A DNA stretch of 64,000 nucleotides from Dyadobacter arcticus. GTDB lineage: Bacteria > Bacteroidota > Bacteroidia > Cytophagales > Spirosomataceae. The notes beneath the pieces were generated by a model. That model worked only from the letters and a program-made list of their open reading frames with translations. It searched no databases and was not told where the DNA came from. The position numbers were made by a program, and so were the translations under genes. This document shows, piece after piece, positions 36,356 to 44,667 of this stretch (position 1 is the first letter of the stretch; every line of letters begins with the position of its first letter). The stretch covers positions 1,550,001 to 1,614,000 of the forward strand of contig NZ_JAASQJ010000001.1 of assembly GCF_011762185.1 (NCBI RefSeq), in the 5' to 3' direction.

Positions 36356-36674
36356 ACGGCAGCGTTTTAGTTTTTATATTATCTATTTCTGTATATTAAA
36401 TACATGCCACCTTTAATAAACGTCAATTGAGAGCCGTTAGGCCCCTTTTTTAATTTTAAGGATTCTGGATGTGTTCGCTTTCGGACAGATTTGTGCGGGT
36501 TTGGACGGTTAAATGTTTGATGATAACTAAACTGCGCTGTTTGATCAGTTGTTAGATTTTAAGGCCTGACCGTGAGGAAAGCGTGATCTAATTCGGAACA
36601 ACAGCGTAACGAAACACGGGGTAAACCAGAAATTGATTTGGTTTCTTAACTTACACCTATATTAACCACTCAAA
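36356..36674. other. Promoter-side gap between divergent genes
   Basis: It holds the upstream region of the PadR operon and of the small gene at 36675. It is A+T-rich. No specific operator or hairpin was identified. Confidence 0.3.
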
Positions 36675-36905
36675 ATGGAAGCACAAACAGAACCGATTAT
36701 TTTCAACGAAGATGCCATGGTTAGGATCGAGCTGCTTGATGGAAGTTTTGAGGTAAATGAGGAATTGCTCAATGTGATCCAGCGCACCGCGTCAGCCCTT
36801 GAACTGTCCTCGATAAGCGGGCTCAAAGAAGTAACAGAGCAACATTTCTTTAAAATTTTCACTCACTTGCTGAATGCTCATTATGGTTTAAGTAGCTGGC
36901 TATGA
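36675..36905 (+). CDS. Small hypothetical protein
   Basis: This 76-residue acidic protein (MEAQTEPIIFNEDAMVRIEL, LLDGSFEVNEELLNVIQRTA) has no signal or membrane segment and no recognised family. The start is preceded by a short spacer without a strong ribosome-binding site. Coding status is moderate. Confidence 0.45.
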   Translation: MEAQTEPIIFNEDAMVRIELLDGSFEVNEELLNVIQRTASALELSSISGLKEVTEQHFFKIFTHLLNAHYGLSSWL

Positions 36906-37246
36906 TTCAGATCTGCTGCTCCAAGACCAATTTAAATGCGTGTACATCTATCAGCCAGGGTAGGAAAAGATTCAGCTCTCCGAAACTTCTATTTAACATA
37001 AGAAAAGTTATCTGACAACGCAGATTGTGCAAAAATTGGTTAACATTAATTTGTAACCCTTTGGATTGCAAGAGTTTATGTGAAGTGTCAATTATGAAAA
37101 ATAGATCGCTATTTTGTTCAGGCTATTTTTTGTTTTTGCGTTAAATTTATAAACTTTCAACGGCATTTATAAAAGTAATTACCTCATTGAAAGACGTTTG
37201 ACCAAAATTTCTGAAACGGCTTAAACTATCTATTCCATATTTATTT
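36906..37246. other. Non-coding gap before a G+C-rich block
   Basis: No gene is seen. The sequence is A+T-rich up to about 37240, then changes abruptly to G+C-rich, marking a junction with foreign-looking DNA. Confidence 0.4.
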
Positions 37247-37450
37247 CTAAAGTGGCAGGGAGTGAGTGCGGGCGTAGGTAATGGCCAGCATTACATCATC
37301 GGTAGTAGCGGCCTCCACAATCAGGGCCGGGTGCTGGTCGATGATGCGCAGCCACGGCGCTCTGCCCTCGTCGTAGCCAGCATCGCTCGGCTGTAGCAGC
37401 GCCCCGGTGAGGGCAGCTTGCAAGGCAGTGATGGAAGCAGGGGTAGTCAT
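37247..37450 (-). pseudogene. N-terminal fragment of an FAD-linked oxidase
   Basis: The frame (MTTPASITALQAALTGALLQ, then LIVEAATTDDVMLAITYART and HSLPL) matches the start of FAD-binding, berberine-bridge-type oxidases. It stops after 67 residues at the point where the sequence becomes A+T-rich; the FAD-binding body is missing. It is a truncated leftover at a junction. Confidence 0.7.
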
Positions 37451-37546
37451 AGGGTGAGGGGAATTGGTAAGAAATCGGGTGATGGGCGGTTAGCCTGCAA
37501 GCGCTTGTCGCCCGGCGGCAGGAACAGCGATAAAAATCCGCTTAGG

Positions 37547-38404
37547 TCAAGCAGCTTGTCCAGCCAGTTCCTGCAAGTACTGGCGGAGGGAGCGCGGCGG
37601 CCGGCCTAAGATGGCTTCCAGAACGAGCGCATTGCCGCCCGCAAAACCGTACTGGTTGTAATGCGTGAACATGGCCAGCATCCCCTCGTGCTGGGGACCG
37701 GGCGGCAGGCCCATTTGCGCTACCCCCTGCTCGGGCGACACTTCGCCGGCCGCCACCGGCTGCCCGAGCACCTCACTGAGCAGGGTAGCCAGTTGCGGTC
37801 GGTCGAGTAAGCCGGGCGCACTTAGCTCGAACGTGCCGTAGCGCAACCGGTCGGTGGTAAAGGCCAGGGCAGCTACTTCGGCCACGTCGCGGTAGTCGAC
37901 GTAGCACATCTTGGCCTGGCTCGAATAAGGCATCACCAATTGCACGCTGGTGCGCGCCTGATGCACGCTGTCGGCCAGGTTTTGCATAAACATGGCCGGC
38001 TGGAGCACCGTAAATTCCAACCCCGATTCATAAAGCGCTGCCTCAACCGGGCGCTTGGCGGCATGATTGCTTAGCGGCAGCGAGGGATGCATAACACTGG
38101 AAAACACCAGCTTGCGCACACCCGCCGCCTGGGCCGCCGCTACCATTCGCTCTCCCATAGCCGCCTCGTCGGGTGCGAAGACTGGTCCGAGGTGAAACAC
38201 CCCGTCCACGCCCCGGACGGCGGCTGCCAGGCTAGCCGTGTCGCGCAAGTCGCCCACTGCAATTTCGGCGGCTCCCAACTGCCGGGCACCCGTAGCTTGG
38301 TCGGGCTTGCGCACCAGAGCGCGTACTTCTACTCCCTGGGCTACCAGGGCGGGCACTATTAGATGAGCATAGTGGCCCGTGGCACCTACTACAAGCACTT
38401 TCAT
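37547..38404 (-). CDS. NmrA-like NAD(P)-binding protein
   Basis: The start at 38404 (MKVLVVGATGHYAHLIVPAL) gives 285 residues; upstream codons of the longer frame are not conserved. The Rossmann glycine pattern GATGHYA is at 7-13, followed by RALVRKPDQAT, GDLRDTASLAAAVRGVDGVF and VFSSVMHP. This is the NmrA/atypical SDR family, whose members sense redox state or reduce quinones. The actual substrate is unknown. The gene is much more G+C-rich than the DNA on its left. Confidence 0.82.
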   Translation of the reverse strand: MKVLVVGATGHYAHLIVPALVAQGVEVRALVRKPDQATGARQLGAAEIAVGDLRDTASLAAAVRGVDGVFHLGPVFAPDEAAMGERMVAAAQAAGVRKLVFSSVMHPSLPLSNHAAKRPVEAALYESGLEFTVLQPAMFMQNLADSVHQARTSVQLVMPYSSQAKMCYVDYRDVAEVAALAFTTDRLRYGTFELSAPGLLDRPQLATLLSEVLGQPVAAGEVSPEQGVAQMGLPPGPQHEGMLAMFTHYNQYGFAGGNALVLEAILGRPPRSLRQYLQELAGQAA

Positions 38405-38438
38405 AGGATACTTTGCGTTATAAAAAAGTCGAAAAAAG

Positions 38439-38714
38439 TCACGTATTCCTACTACTACGCAACAAGAGGTAAAATAATTCCTGGGCTTTGGTCTTACATA
38501 CCAAGAGCGCCAGGGGAGCCTCAGTATCAAGCTGCACCAGGAATGTGATTATACTGCTCATTTCCGGCGTTAGGCGTTCGTAGAGCACAAAGGCTTTGCC
38601 ACCAGTCAGCAAGGCCCACTGCGCACGGCTGGCCCCATCCAGCGCGAGCAGTTCTGATAAGTGTTGCTGACTCACCGTGATCTTGCCCGCCATGTTGGTG
38701 ATATTCTCCATCAT
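38439..38714 (-). CDS. Small hypothetical protein at a junction
   Basis: This 91-residue frame (NMAGKITVSQQHLSELLALD, GASRAQWALLTGGKAFVLYE) has no recognised family and may be a fragment. Its start overlaps the opposite-strand membrane gene by 38 bp, so at least one of the two is not natural in that region. Confidence 0.35.
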   Translation of the reverse strand: MMENITNMAGKITVSQQHLSELLALDGASRAQWALLTGGKAFVLYERLTPEMSSIITFLVQLDTEAPLALLVCKTKAQELFYLLLRSSRNT

Positions 38715-39168
38715 GGTTATCTCGGCCGGACGCCAGTTTATGGACAGTTTGCCCTTAGTAAACCTTACCTATCTAACTGTGATTAGAATTCCCGTGGAAC
38801 TAGTTTTACTATGGCTTTCCTGGCACAAAGCAATCCCAGAACTAATGACATTTGAGGGCAGGAACCCCGATATCTTTTCTGGCATTACAGCTCCATTTGT
38901 AGCTTATTTTGGTTTGGCAAGGGTAAAGAGCAAGCAGGGTAGGGGCCTGTTGTTAATCTGGAATCTCATATGCTTAGCCCTATTGCAGAACATTGTCATT
39001 AATGGGCTGTTGTCCGCCCCTACGCCTTTTCAGCGATTTGCGTTCGATCAACCTAATGTAGCCATTTCTTACTTCCCGTTCAGTTGGCTCCCCACATTCA
39101 TTGTGCCCCTTGCTCTATTTGGGCACTTAGTTTCCATCCGGAAAATCATCAAAGGACAAACGACCTGA
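38677..39168 (+). CDS. Membrane protein lacking its N-terminus
   Basis: The 163-residue frame includes SAGRQFMDSLPLVNLTYLTV, IRIPVELVLLWLSWHKAIPE and SYFPFSWLPTFIVPLALFGH, with at least four hydrophobic segments. It reads like the C-terminal two thirds of a conserved Bacteroidetes membrane protein. The first ten codons come from the G+C-rich side of a junction near 38720. It is probably a truncated gene. Confidence 0.5.
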   Translation: MILPAMLVIFSIMVISAGRQFMDSLPLVNLTYLTVIRIPVELVLLWLSWHKAIPELMTFEGRNPDIFSGITAPFVAYFGLARVKSKQGRGLLLIWNLICLALLQNIVINGLLSAPTPFQRFAFDQPNVAISYFPFSWLPTFIVPLALFGHLVSIRKIIKGQTT

Positions 39169-39252
39169 TACTTCAAGGCACTTTAATGCCTACTTGGGTA
39201 AGCGATTGATAACGGAACATGGTTGACGTTGATTTAAAAATAAACGGATAAA

Positions 39253-39760
39253 TTAATGGGTACTGGAAAGATCGTCCTGGGTGTGCATCTGGCAGTTGGC
39301 TCGGGAACAGAAATCAATGCCGCACTAGCGGCAGACGAGCCCGTCGTTTTCCGGGCCATCGTGGAAGTTGGTAAGCATCTTGTTGGCCAGCGTTTCCTGC
39401 TCGTGAGTGGGGCCAGCACGGTCAGCATCTGCGCGTCGCGCTGCCGGTAGAAATCGGTCAATATGGCTTCCCGCTCAGGGTGATGAATAGCGCGTTTGAG
39501 CGCGCATCGCGTCCCGGTTTTTTGTCCAGCACGCGCACCTACCCATCCCCCACCGCCCGCACCAAGTTGGAATGCGATAAATCGAGTGCCTGGCTAAGGT
39601 CTTCGATACTCAAACCGGGAAATGGGTGCAGAATAACCAGTATCGACACCTGTGAGTTAGCCACGGCCACGGTGGGGATCAATTCGCGCTTAAGCCGGTC
39701 CGAAATGGCGTTAGCCAACGCACCCAGCCGGTTGCCAAATAAGTTTTTGGGGTCTGTCAT
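39253..39760 (-). pseudogene. MarR-family regulator, degenerate copy
   Basis: The start at 39760 reads LFGNRLGALANAISDRLKRE, SILVILHPFPGLSIEDLSQA and LDLSHSNLVRAV, then breaks. The rest (ILTDFYRQRDAQMLTVLAPL) is in another frame, and the Cys-rich end (CGIDFCSRANCQMHTQDD) in a third. All pieces line up with the intact MarR gene at 43347-43874. A central stretch (recognition wing) is missing. Confidence 0.85.
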
Positions 39761-39850
39761 GGGGCGTTCGGTCTGATGGCAAGGGAAGATGCGCGTGCTG
39801 TACAAAAAACTATTCCTACTCTCAACTGGTATCAGATGCCAAAACTGGTG

Positions 39851-40264
39851 CTACCCAATGCGCCGTTCGGTTTCCAGTATCGGCGCGTCATTGATGCTGG
39901 CGAAACGTTTGGCCATCAGGCCGTTTTCGTCAAACTCCCAGAGTTCATTGCCGTAGGAACGGAACCACTGCCCGTCGGCATCGTGCCATTCGTACTCGAA
40001 GCGCACCGCCATCCGGTTTTCGCGGAATCCCCAAAGTTCTTTTTTGAGCCGGTAGCCGAGTTCTTTTTCCCACTTACGGGCCAAAAAGGCTTTGACTTCG
40101 TCGCGCCCGTTAATAAACTCGGTGCGATTGCGCCATTCCGTGTCTGGCGTGTAGGCCAGACTGACCCGTTCGGGGTCTTTGGTATTCCAGGCATCTTCGG
40201 CCTTTTGTACTTTCTCGCGGGCCGTTTCAAGTGTAAACGGCGGCAAGGGTGGTCGTTGTTCCAT
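39851..40264 (-). CDS. DUF1348 protein (NTF2-like fold)
   Basis: The start at 40264 ([20 protein letters not shown]) gives 137 residues; the longer frame to 40363 is also possible. The family pattern is clear: [58 protein letters not shown] and [18 protein letters not shown]. The function is unknown, with possible ligand binding in the NTF2-like pocket. Downstream of it on the same strand lies the degenerate MarR copy. Confidence 0.82.
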   Translation of the reverse strand: MEQRPPLPPFTLETAREKVQKAEDAWNTKDPERVSLAYTPDTEWRNRTEFINGRDEVKAFLARKWEKELGYRLKKELWGFRENRMAVRFEYEWHDADGQWFRSYGNELWEFDENGLMAKRFASINDAPILETERRIG

Positions 40265-40381
40265 TGGGTTAGTGAGTTGGTTTAGTAAAGTCTCGTCCCA
40301 CATCGTGTCGCCACATTCTTCGTTTACGAAAGGGACATCATCAAATCCATCGGTTGGCTCCATTTGATTCTTATATAGATT

Positions 40382-40418
40382 GATTGCGGTACACTATACT
40401 GGATGGTGTACCGCAATC
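40382..40418. promoter_or_regulatory. Strong hairpin or operator between DUF1348 and CMD genes
   Basis: Arms GATTGCGGTACAC (40382-40394) and GTGTACCGCAATC (40406-40418) are perfectly complementary over 13 bp with an 11-base loop. It sits just after the CMD stop and upstream of the DUF1348 gene. It could be a terminator, or a regulator site around the GTAC parts. Confidence 0.6.
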
Positions 40419-40429
40419 GGTATTGACAG

Positions 40430-40975
40430 TTATGCAGCTTCGGTCTCCAAAACTGATGCCATCGGGAAATCAATCGCCACCTCGGTCAGGTTGTGCAGGT
40501 AGTTCATGGCAATTTTATCACTTACCTGCAAAATCACGTCCACCAGGTTACCATTGGTGTAGCCAGCCGCGTAAAACGCATCGAGGTTTTCGGACGACAC
40601 CCGGCCCTTATTTTCGGTGATGTCTTTGGTCAGCGTCACCAACGCGTTCAGTTTAGCATCGGCACTGTGGCCACGCCGGAACGCCAGGATTTCATCGTCC
40701 GAGAAGCCATTCATTTTCCCGAGGGTGGTGTGGGCACTCTGACAATAGCGGCAGCCGTTGACTTCGCTCACGATGAGATTTACCACCTCTTTCTCCCGGT
40801 TCGAGAGCGATGTTTTGGCCCCCTGAAAGGCTAAGTATTTCGGCAGGCCATGGTCTGAATAGGCAATGGTGGCGTACAGATTCGGCACGAAGCCGATGGC
40901 TTTTTGCAGTCCGTCGAAGGCGGTTTGCGATGCGGGCGATACCTGGTCGCGGGTTGGAACGGTGAATGTTGTCAT
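40430..40975 (-). CDS. Carboxymuconolactone decarboxylase-like (AhpD-type) protein
   Basis: The start at 40975 (MTTFTVPTRDQVSPASQTAF) gives 181 residues. The AhpD/CMD core is present: LSNREKEVVNLIVSEVNGCR with the redox motif CRYCQSAH, then LGKMNGFSDDEILAFRRG. The CxxC and following His fit alkylhydroperoxidase-type activity. The protein probably has peroxidase or thiol-redox activity. It lies in a row of redox genes on the minus strand. Confidence 0.85.
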   Translation of the reverse strand: MTTFTVPTRDQVSPASQTAFDGLQKAIGFVPNLYATIAYSDHGLPKYLAFQGAKTSLSNREKEVVNLIVSEVNGCRYCQSAHTTLGKMNGFSDDEILAFRRGHSADAKLNALVTLTKDITENKGRVSSENLDAFYAAGYTNGNLVDVILQVSDKIAMNYLHNLTEVAIDFPMASVLETEAA

Positions 40976-41082
40976 GGTTTTGATTTGATTTGACACTGGT
41001 TTTATATGAGCAAAAAATGAACAGGTAATGCGCACTGAACTAAGCCAAACCAATGAATTTCCGGAATGGCATAGTGCTGATT

Positions 41083-42000
41083 TTAAACGTTATACGGCGA
41101 GTAGTCGCCAAACGTCCATTCGATGCTCCGCAGACTGGCCTGTTGTCGCCAGCTCCTGATTTGGAACCGCCAGTGCCGGCCCGTGCCGCCGGTATCGTCG
41201 GCCTGTCCCGGTTGGCCAAACAGCAGTTCGGCCCGGCCTGTGAGTTGCAGGGTTTCGCCCGTGTCGAAGTTGACAAAGAGCAGCCCGGCAACAGGGTTCA
41301 CGGCCAGATTGCCCAGCGTGTTGAACATACTGTTGCCACGGTAGTCGGGAACGAGTAACGTCCGGGCGTTTTCGACCCGCACAAACCCCGGATTACCGCC
41401 CCGGTGCGACGTATCAATGTGCTCGGCATCGTGGGCCGATCCAACAAAAAACGTGTCGGCCCGTTCGATCCAGCGGGTCAGCTCATCGGTCAGTTCGGGG
41501 CCGGTGGCGGTTGGCGCATCGAGCAAACTAACCGGGGCCGTTATTTCCATCTCGCGCCGTTGGATGTACTGCGGACAATTGGCAAAAGCCTCGCCTACCG
41601 TCAGCCGCCACTGGCTTCCCTTCATCACCAGCCGGCCGTTGACCCGTAAGCGTCGGCGCGACCGGAGTTCGATAAACAGCAGACCCACAGCAGGTTTATT
41701 GGCGACATTAGCCCAGAAAATATCGTCGCGGGCCGATACCAGCCGGTTCGTATCAAGGTTGACCAGCAACGGCGTTTCGGCAACGATAAAGCCGGGCCTA
41801 CCCGCCAGCAACGAGGTCCAGATTTGCCCGTCGCCATCGACGCTACTGGCCACAACCATCGGCTGTTTATTGACGAAGTTGAGCGCGCCGTTGGGAATCC
41901 GGTCGGCGATGATCAGCCCGTTTCGTCGCGCTTTCTGTTCTTCGCCGGTTCGGGCCTGCACCGCTCGTTCGCCGGGATGAAAAGGATTGGTTGTGTTCAT
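41083..42000 (-). CDS. Pyridoxamine-5'-phosphate-oxidase-like FMN-binding protein
   Basis: This 305-residue protein has two similar split-barrel halves. The first includes FVNKQPMVVASSVDGDGQIW and TSLLAGRPGFIV; the second DTSHRGGNPGFVRVENARTL and YRGNSMFNTLGNLAVNPVAG. This is the pattern of the long PNPOx-like family that binds FMN or haem. The function may be in redox or sulfur/nitrogen stress. Its stop is about 100 bp from the CMD start. Confidence 0.8.
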   Translation of the reverse strand: MNTTNPFHPGERAVQARTGEEQKARRNGLIIADRIPNGALNFVNKQPMVVASSVDGDGQIWTSLLAGRPGFIVAETPLLVNLDTNRLVSARDDIFWANVANKPAVGLLFIELRSRRRLRVNGRLVMKGSQWRLTVGEAFANCPQYIQRREMEITAPVSLLDAPTATGPELTDELTRWIERADTFFVGSAHDAEHIDTSHRGGNPGFVRVENARTLLVPDYRGNSMFNTLGNLAVNPVAGLLFVNFDTGETLQLTGRAELLFGQPGQADDTGGTGRHWRFQIRSWRQQASLRSIEWTFGDYSPYNV

Positions 42001-42048
42001 GACTGAAAGTGAGTAAGGGGTTCTTTGAAGGCTGTCGGGCAGGCGGGT

Positions 42049-42411
42049 TCAGAACGTGATAATTTGGTAGCCGTCCTGTTGCAGTTTCACAAAACTGGGC
42101 AGGCCCGTTGTGCCCGGCACGGCGTTGGTCGTCACTAGATCGTAGCCCGATGGATTAGCTCCAAACGCATCGGCACAGCCACAGGAAACACCTTGAATCT
42201 TGTCTTCAACGGCATTGAACAGCGCGTGGAACGGGTTTTCGGGATTCTTGAGTTGCTCCGGCCAGCGCGTTCCGGCTCCCTGGAAGAGGATCGAAACGTC
42301 CTCGCCCGCTTGTTTAAAATCGTAGGCGGCTGCCAGGGCATTAAAAAGTTTGCCGTTGGCATCATCGGTTCCCGCTTTGGGAGCGGAGAGAATAACTAAA
42401 GCCGTTTTCAT
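42049..42411 (-). CDS. DsrE-family protein
   Basis: This 120-residue protein fits the DsrE/F fold: LVILSAPKAGTDDANGKLFN, AGEDVSILFQGAGTRWPEQL, then VSCGCADAFGANPSGYDLVT with a CxC pair. Family members move sulfur or act in redox control. An inverted operator TTTACCGAACATTCGGTAAA lies just upstream, matching the TetR operator on the other side. So it is likely under the neighbouring TetR repressor. Confidence 0.8.
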   Translation of the reverse strand: MKTALVILSAPKAGTDDANGKLFNALAAAYDFKQAGEDVSILFQGAGTRWPEQLKNPENPFHALFNAVEDKIQGVSCGCADAFGANPSGYDLVTTNAVPGTTGLPSFVKLQQDGYQIITF

Positions 42412-42448
42412 GGCGTATCAGTGGTTTTGGTGAAAAGTATAACTAAAC

Positions 42449-42468
42449 TTTACCGAACATTCGGTAAA
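42449..42468. promoter_or_regulatory. Operator-like palindrome upstream of the DsrE gene
   Basis: TTTACCGAACATTCGGTAAA has 9-bp arms. Its ACCGAA/TTCGGT half sites are the same as in the palindrome upstream of the TetR gene (43095-43120). Confidence 0.7.
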
Positions 42469-42507
42469 TATTCTGGCCGCAAAAATCCCTTTACAGAAAA
42501 ATTCGGG

Positions 42508-43074
42508 TTATAGTTGGGCTAAAAAATCAGCTTCGATCCGGGCCAGCGTCTGCCCGAATACGGTAGGCTGTTGCAGGGTTTGGGCCAGAATCAGGGCACC
42601 CTGCACCCCGATAACCACACCCTGAGCCAGTTGGCTGGCTTCCGGTTGGGACTTGCCCAGATCAAGGGCTAAGCGGGTAAAGCCGGTGATCCAGCCGGTA
42701 AAGATTCCCGCAATCTGGCTCCTGAACACCTCAGCCGCCGATCCCAGCGACAAGGCCCGCAACACGCAACTCAACTGTCCGCCATTATACAGGTTATTGA
42801 TCGCCGTCAGTACCGTTTTTAGCCGTTGAGCTGGGGGCAATGTGGTGTTCAGTAACACGGCCACCACGTCGGTTTTGCTCGACTCGTCGATATAATCCAG
42901 CACGGCGCCGGCCATGGCCTGTTTGCCATCGGGAAACCGGTGGTAGAGACTGGACTTCTGCAAGCCCGTAGCCTCGGCGAGTTGAGCCATCGAGGCCCCG
43001 TCGTACCCCACCGTTCTGAAAACGGATAGGAGTTGCTCAATTACCACATCGTTTGTCACCTTTACCGAAGCCAT
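42508..43074 (-). CDS. TetR/AcrR-family regulator
   Basis: This 188-residue protein has the TetR helix-turn-helix near the N-terminus (QLLSVFRTVGYDGASMAQLA, EATGLQKSSLYHRFPDGKQA). The ligand domain follows (LFNGGQLSCVLRALSLGSAA-like stretch and LAQGVVIGVQGALILAQTLQ). It lies between two matching palindromes, one at its own promoter and one before the DsrE gene, which suggests autorepression and control of the redox row. The inducer is unknown. Confidence 0.88.
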   Translation of the reverse strand: MASVKVTNDVVIEQLLSVFRTVGYDGASMAQLAEATGLQKSSLYHRFPDGKQAMAGAVLDYIDESSKTDVVAVLLNTTLPPAQRLKTVLTAINNLYNGGQLSCVLRALSLGSAAEVFRSQIAGIFTGWITGFTRLALDLGKSQPEASQLAQGVVIGVQGALILAQTLQQPTVFGQTLARIEADFLAQL

Positions 43075-43094
43075 GCCAATAGTAGATTTATGAT

Positions 43095-43120
43095 TTTTTA
43101 ACCGAACGTTCGGTTAAAAA
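43095..43120. promoter_or_regulatory. TetR operator, 26-bp perfect palindrome
   Basis: Core ACCGAACGTTCGGT (43101-43114) is flanked by TTTTTA and TAAAAA, making a perfect palindrome 21 bp upstream of the TetR start. It fits autoregulation. Confidence 0.78.
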
Positions 43121-43254
43121 GTTCAGGGTGCTGTAATTTTTTTGTTGATATGCTATGGAAGGCGATGAAATCGATTAAAATCCGTTGCTAAATGTACCCC
43201 AGGATGGATATGAAGTAAAATGACCCTAAAATCACACGTCATTGGAACAAAAAA

Positions 43255-43279
43255 TTATATGTATGTGTTATGCATATAA
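43255..43279. promoter_or_regulatory. Candidate MarR operator
   Basis: TTATATG (43255-43261) and CATATAA (43273-43279) form an inverted pair 68 bp upstream of the MarR start. The spacing fits a MarR-type site. Confidence 0.5.
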
Positions 43280-43346
43280 TAAACTTGTGAATGGTCCTTT
43301 CCACGATTGCCTTTACGCCAACCTTTATAGTCTGACTGCACATCGT

Positions 43347-43874
43347 ATGACTGATACTCAACTTTTACTCGGCAACCGACTGGGTGCCTTAGCCAACGCC
43401 ATCTCTGACCGTCTGCAGCGCGATCTGATCCCGACGCAGACGGTCGGTAATTCGCAACTGTCGGTACTAGTGATTCTGCATTCGTTTCCCGGCGCAACGG
43501 TCGAGGATATGAGTCAGGCCCTTGATTTGTCGCATTCCAATCTGGTACGGGTAGTAGAGCAGTTGCGGCAAATGGCCCTGCTGGAGAAAAAACGGGGCAA
43601 AGATAGCCGTTCCAACGCCCTGTTTATCGCCCCGGCGGGCGAAAACATCCTGACCGATTTTTACCGTCAGCGCGATACCCAGATGCAGACTGTTTTGAAC
43701 GTGCTGACCGGCGATGAGCAGCGAACGCTGGCCGCATTAGTAAACAAAATGCTTACCAACTTTCCCGACGGACACGAAAACGACGGGCGCATCTGCCGCT
43801 ATTGCGACATTGATTTATGCTCTCGTGCCGACTGCCCGATGCATACTCAGGACGATGCTTTCAGTACCCATTGA
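43347..43874 (+). CDS. MarR-family regulator with Cys-rich C-terminus
   Basis: The start at 43347 (MTDTQLLLGNRLGALANAIS) gives 175 residues; upstream codons are not shared with the degenerate copy. The winged helix is clear (LSVLVILHSFPGATVEDMSQ, ALDLSHSNLVRVVEQLRQMA, LLEKKRGKDSRSNALFIAPA). The end carries CRYCDIDLCSRADC, four cysteines spaced 2-4-4, which may bind zinc or sense oxidants. It likely controls nearby redox genes. A degenerate inverted copy lies at 39253-39760. Confidence 0.87.
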   Translation: MTDTQLLLGNRLGALANAISDRLQRDLIPTQTVGNSQLSVLVILHSFPGATVEDMSQALDLSHSNLVRVVEQLRQMALLEKKRGKDSRSNALFIAPAGENILTDFYRQRDTQMQTVLNVLTGDEQRTLAALVNKMLTNFPDGHENDGRICRYCDIDLCSRADCPMHTQDDAFSTH

Positions 43875-43905
43875 CTAATCAGTTCATTTTTAAGCAAGTT
43901 CAACC

Positions 43906-44460
43906 ATGTTTTGCAATCAATTTTTTACCCGGACATGCCCCGTGAGCCTTGTCGCTGTATTACTATCGGCCGTCGCGCTCGTACCGGGTGTTTCCGCCCA
44001 GTCAAAAGCTCCTGCTAAGTATTCCCGTCCTGTTGCTGTGACCCGCGTCATTGACGCGTCGGCAAAGCAAGTCTGGGCGTTGCTGGCAACCCCTGGCCAC
44101 TTGGCCAACCTTCATGCCTTCGCCAAAGGCAATACGACCACCGGCTGGTCGGGAAAAGGCTCGATGGATATGCTTGATTATTACGGAGGTATATCCGTCG
44201 AACGGAAGATTCTGGCGTGGTTGCCTGGCAAGGGATATGACTTGGTCGAATATGAATTAACGAACCGGGCAGAGATAGCTCAGGTGTCGTTTCGTGTAAA
44301 AGCACTTGGAAAAACCCAAAGTGAACTTACCATCACTGAACGGGCTAAATATCCAGACGGATCAACGGCGACTCAACAAGCCGAAGCCTATAAAACGGAG
44401 ATACTTCCGGGTGCCCAACAGTACTTCGGTTCATTGGAAAACGGGATCAACTATTACTGA
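43906..44460 (+). CDS. Secreted SRPBCC-family protein
   Basis: This 184-residue protein has a signal peptide (VSLVAVLLSAVALVPGVSAQ) and a START/polyketide-cyclase-like domain: VTRVIDASAKQVWALLATPG, VERKILAWLPGKGYDLVEYE and AYKTEILPGAQQYFGSLENG. Such domains bind hydrophobic ligands. It lies 31 bp downstream of the MarR gene and may be co-regulated. Confidence 0.78.
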   Translation: MFCNQFFTRTCPVSLVAVLLSAVALVPGVSAQSKAPAKYSRPVAVTRVIDASAKQVWALLATPGHLANLHAFAKGNTTTGWSGKGSMDMLDYYGGISVERKILAWLPGKGYDLVEYELTNRAEIAQVSFRVKALGKTQSELTITERAKYPDGSTATQQAEAYKTEILPGAQQYFGSLENGINYY

Positions 44461-44570
44461 CAACCGGAAAGCAAGTGATACGGAATCAATTTGGGGCCAT
44501 GCCGCCCTATTCACCTGTCGTTCAGTAAGCACTACGTCATCCATCCGTGATCATCGCTCGACATTGTCTC

Positions 44571-44622
44571 CTGAAACAGGCTGCTGACCAAAAATAAGCC
44601 TATTTCAGGGGGGTAGGTCAGC
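44571..44622 (+). ncRNA. Possible H-type pseudoknot before the DoxX-like gene
   Basis: Arms CTGAAACAGGCT (44571-44582) and AGCCTATTTCAG (44597-44608) can pair with one mismatch. GCTGACC (44583-44589) pairs perfectly with GGTCAGC (44616-44622). The order arm 1, arm 2, arm 1', arm 2' is that of a pseudoknot. It lies 46 bp upstream of the next start and could be a leader structure. An alternative is an overlapping pair of simple inverted repeats with no role. Confidence 0.3.
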
Positions 44623-44667
44623 ATGGCATGAAGACAATCTATCTGAATTACTTAAACTGCCATTTCA

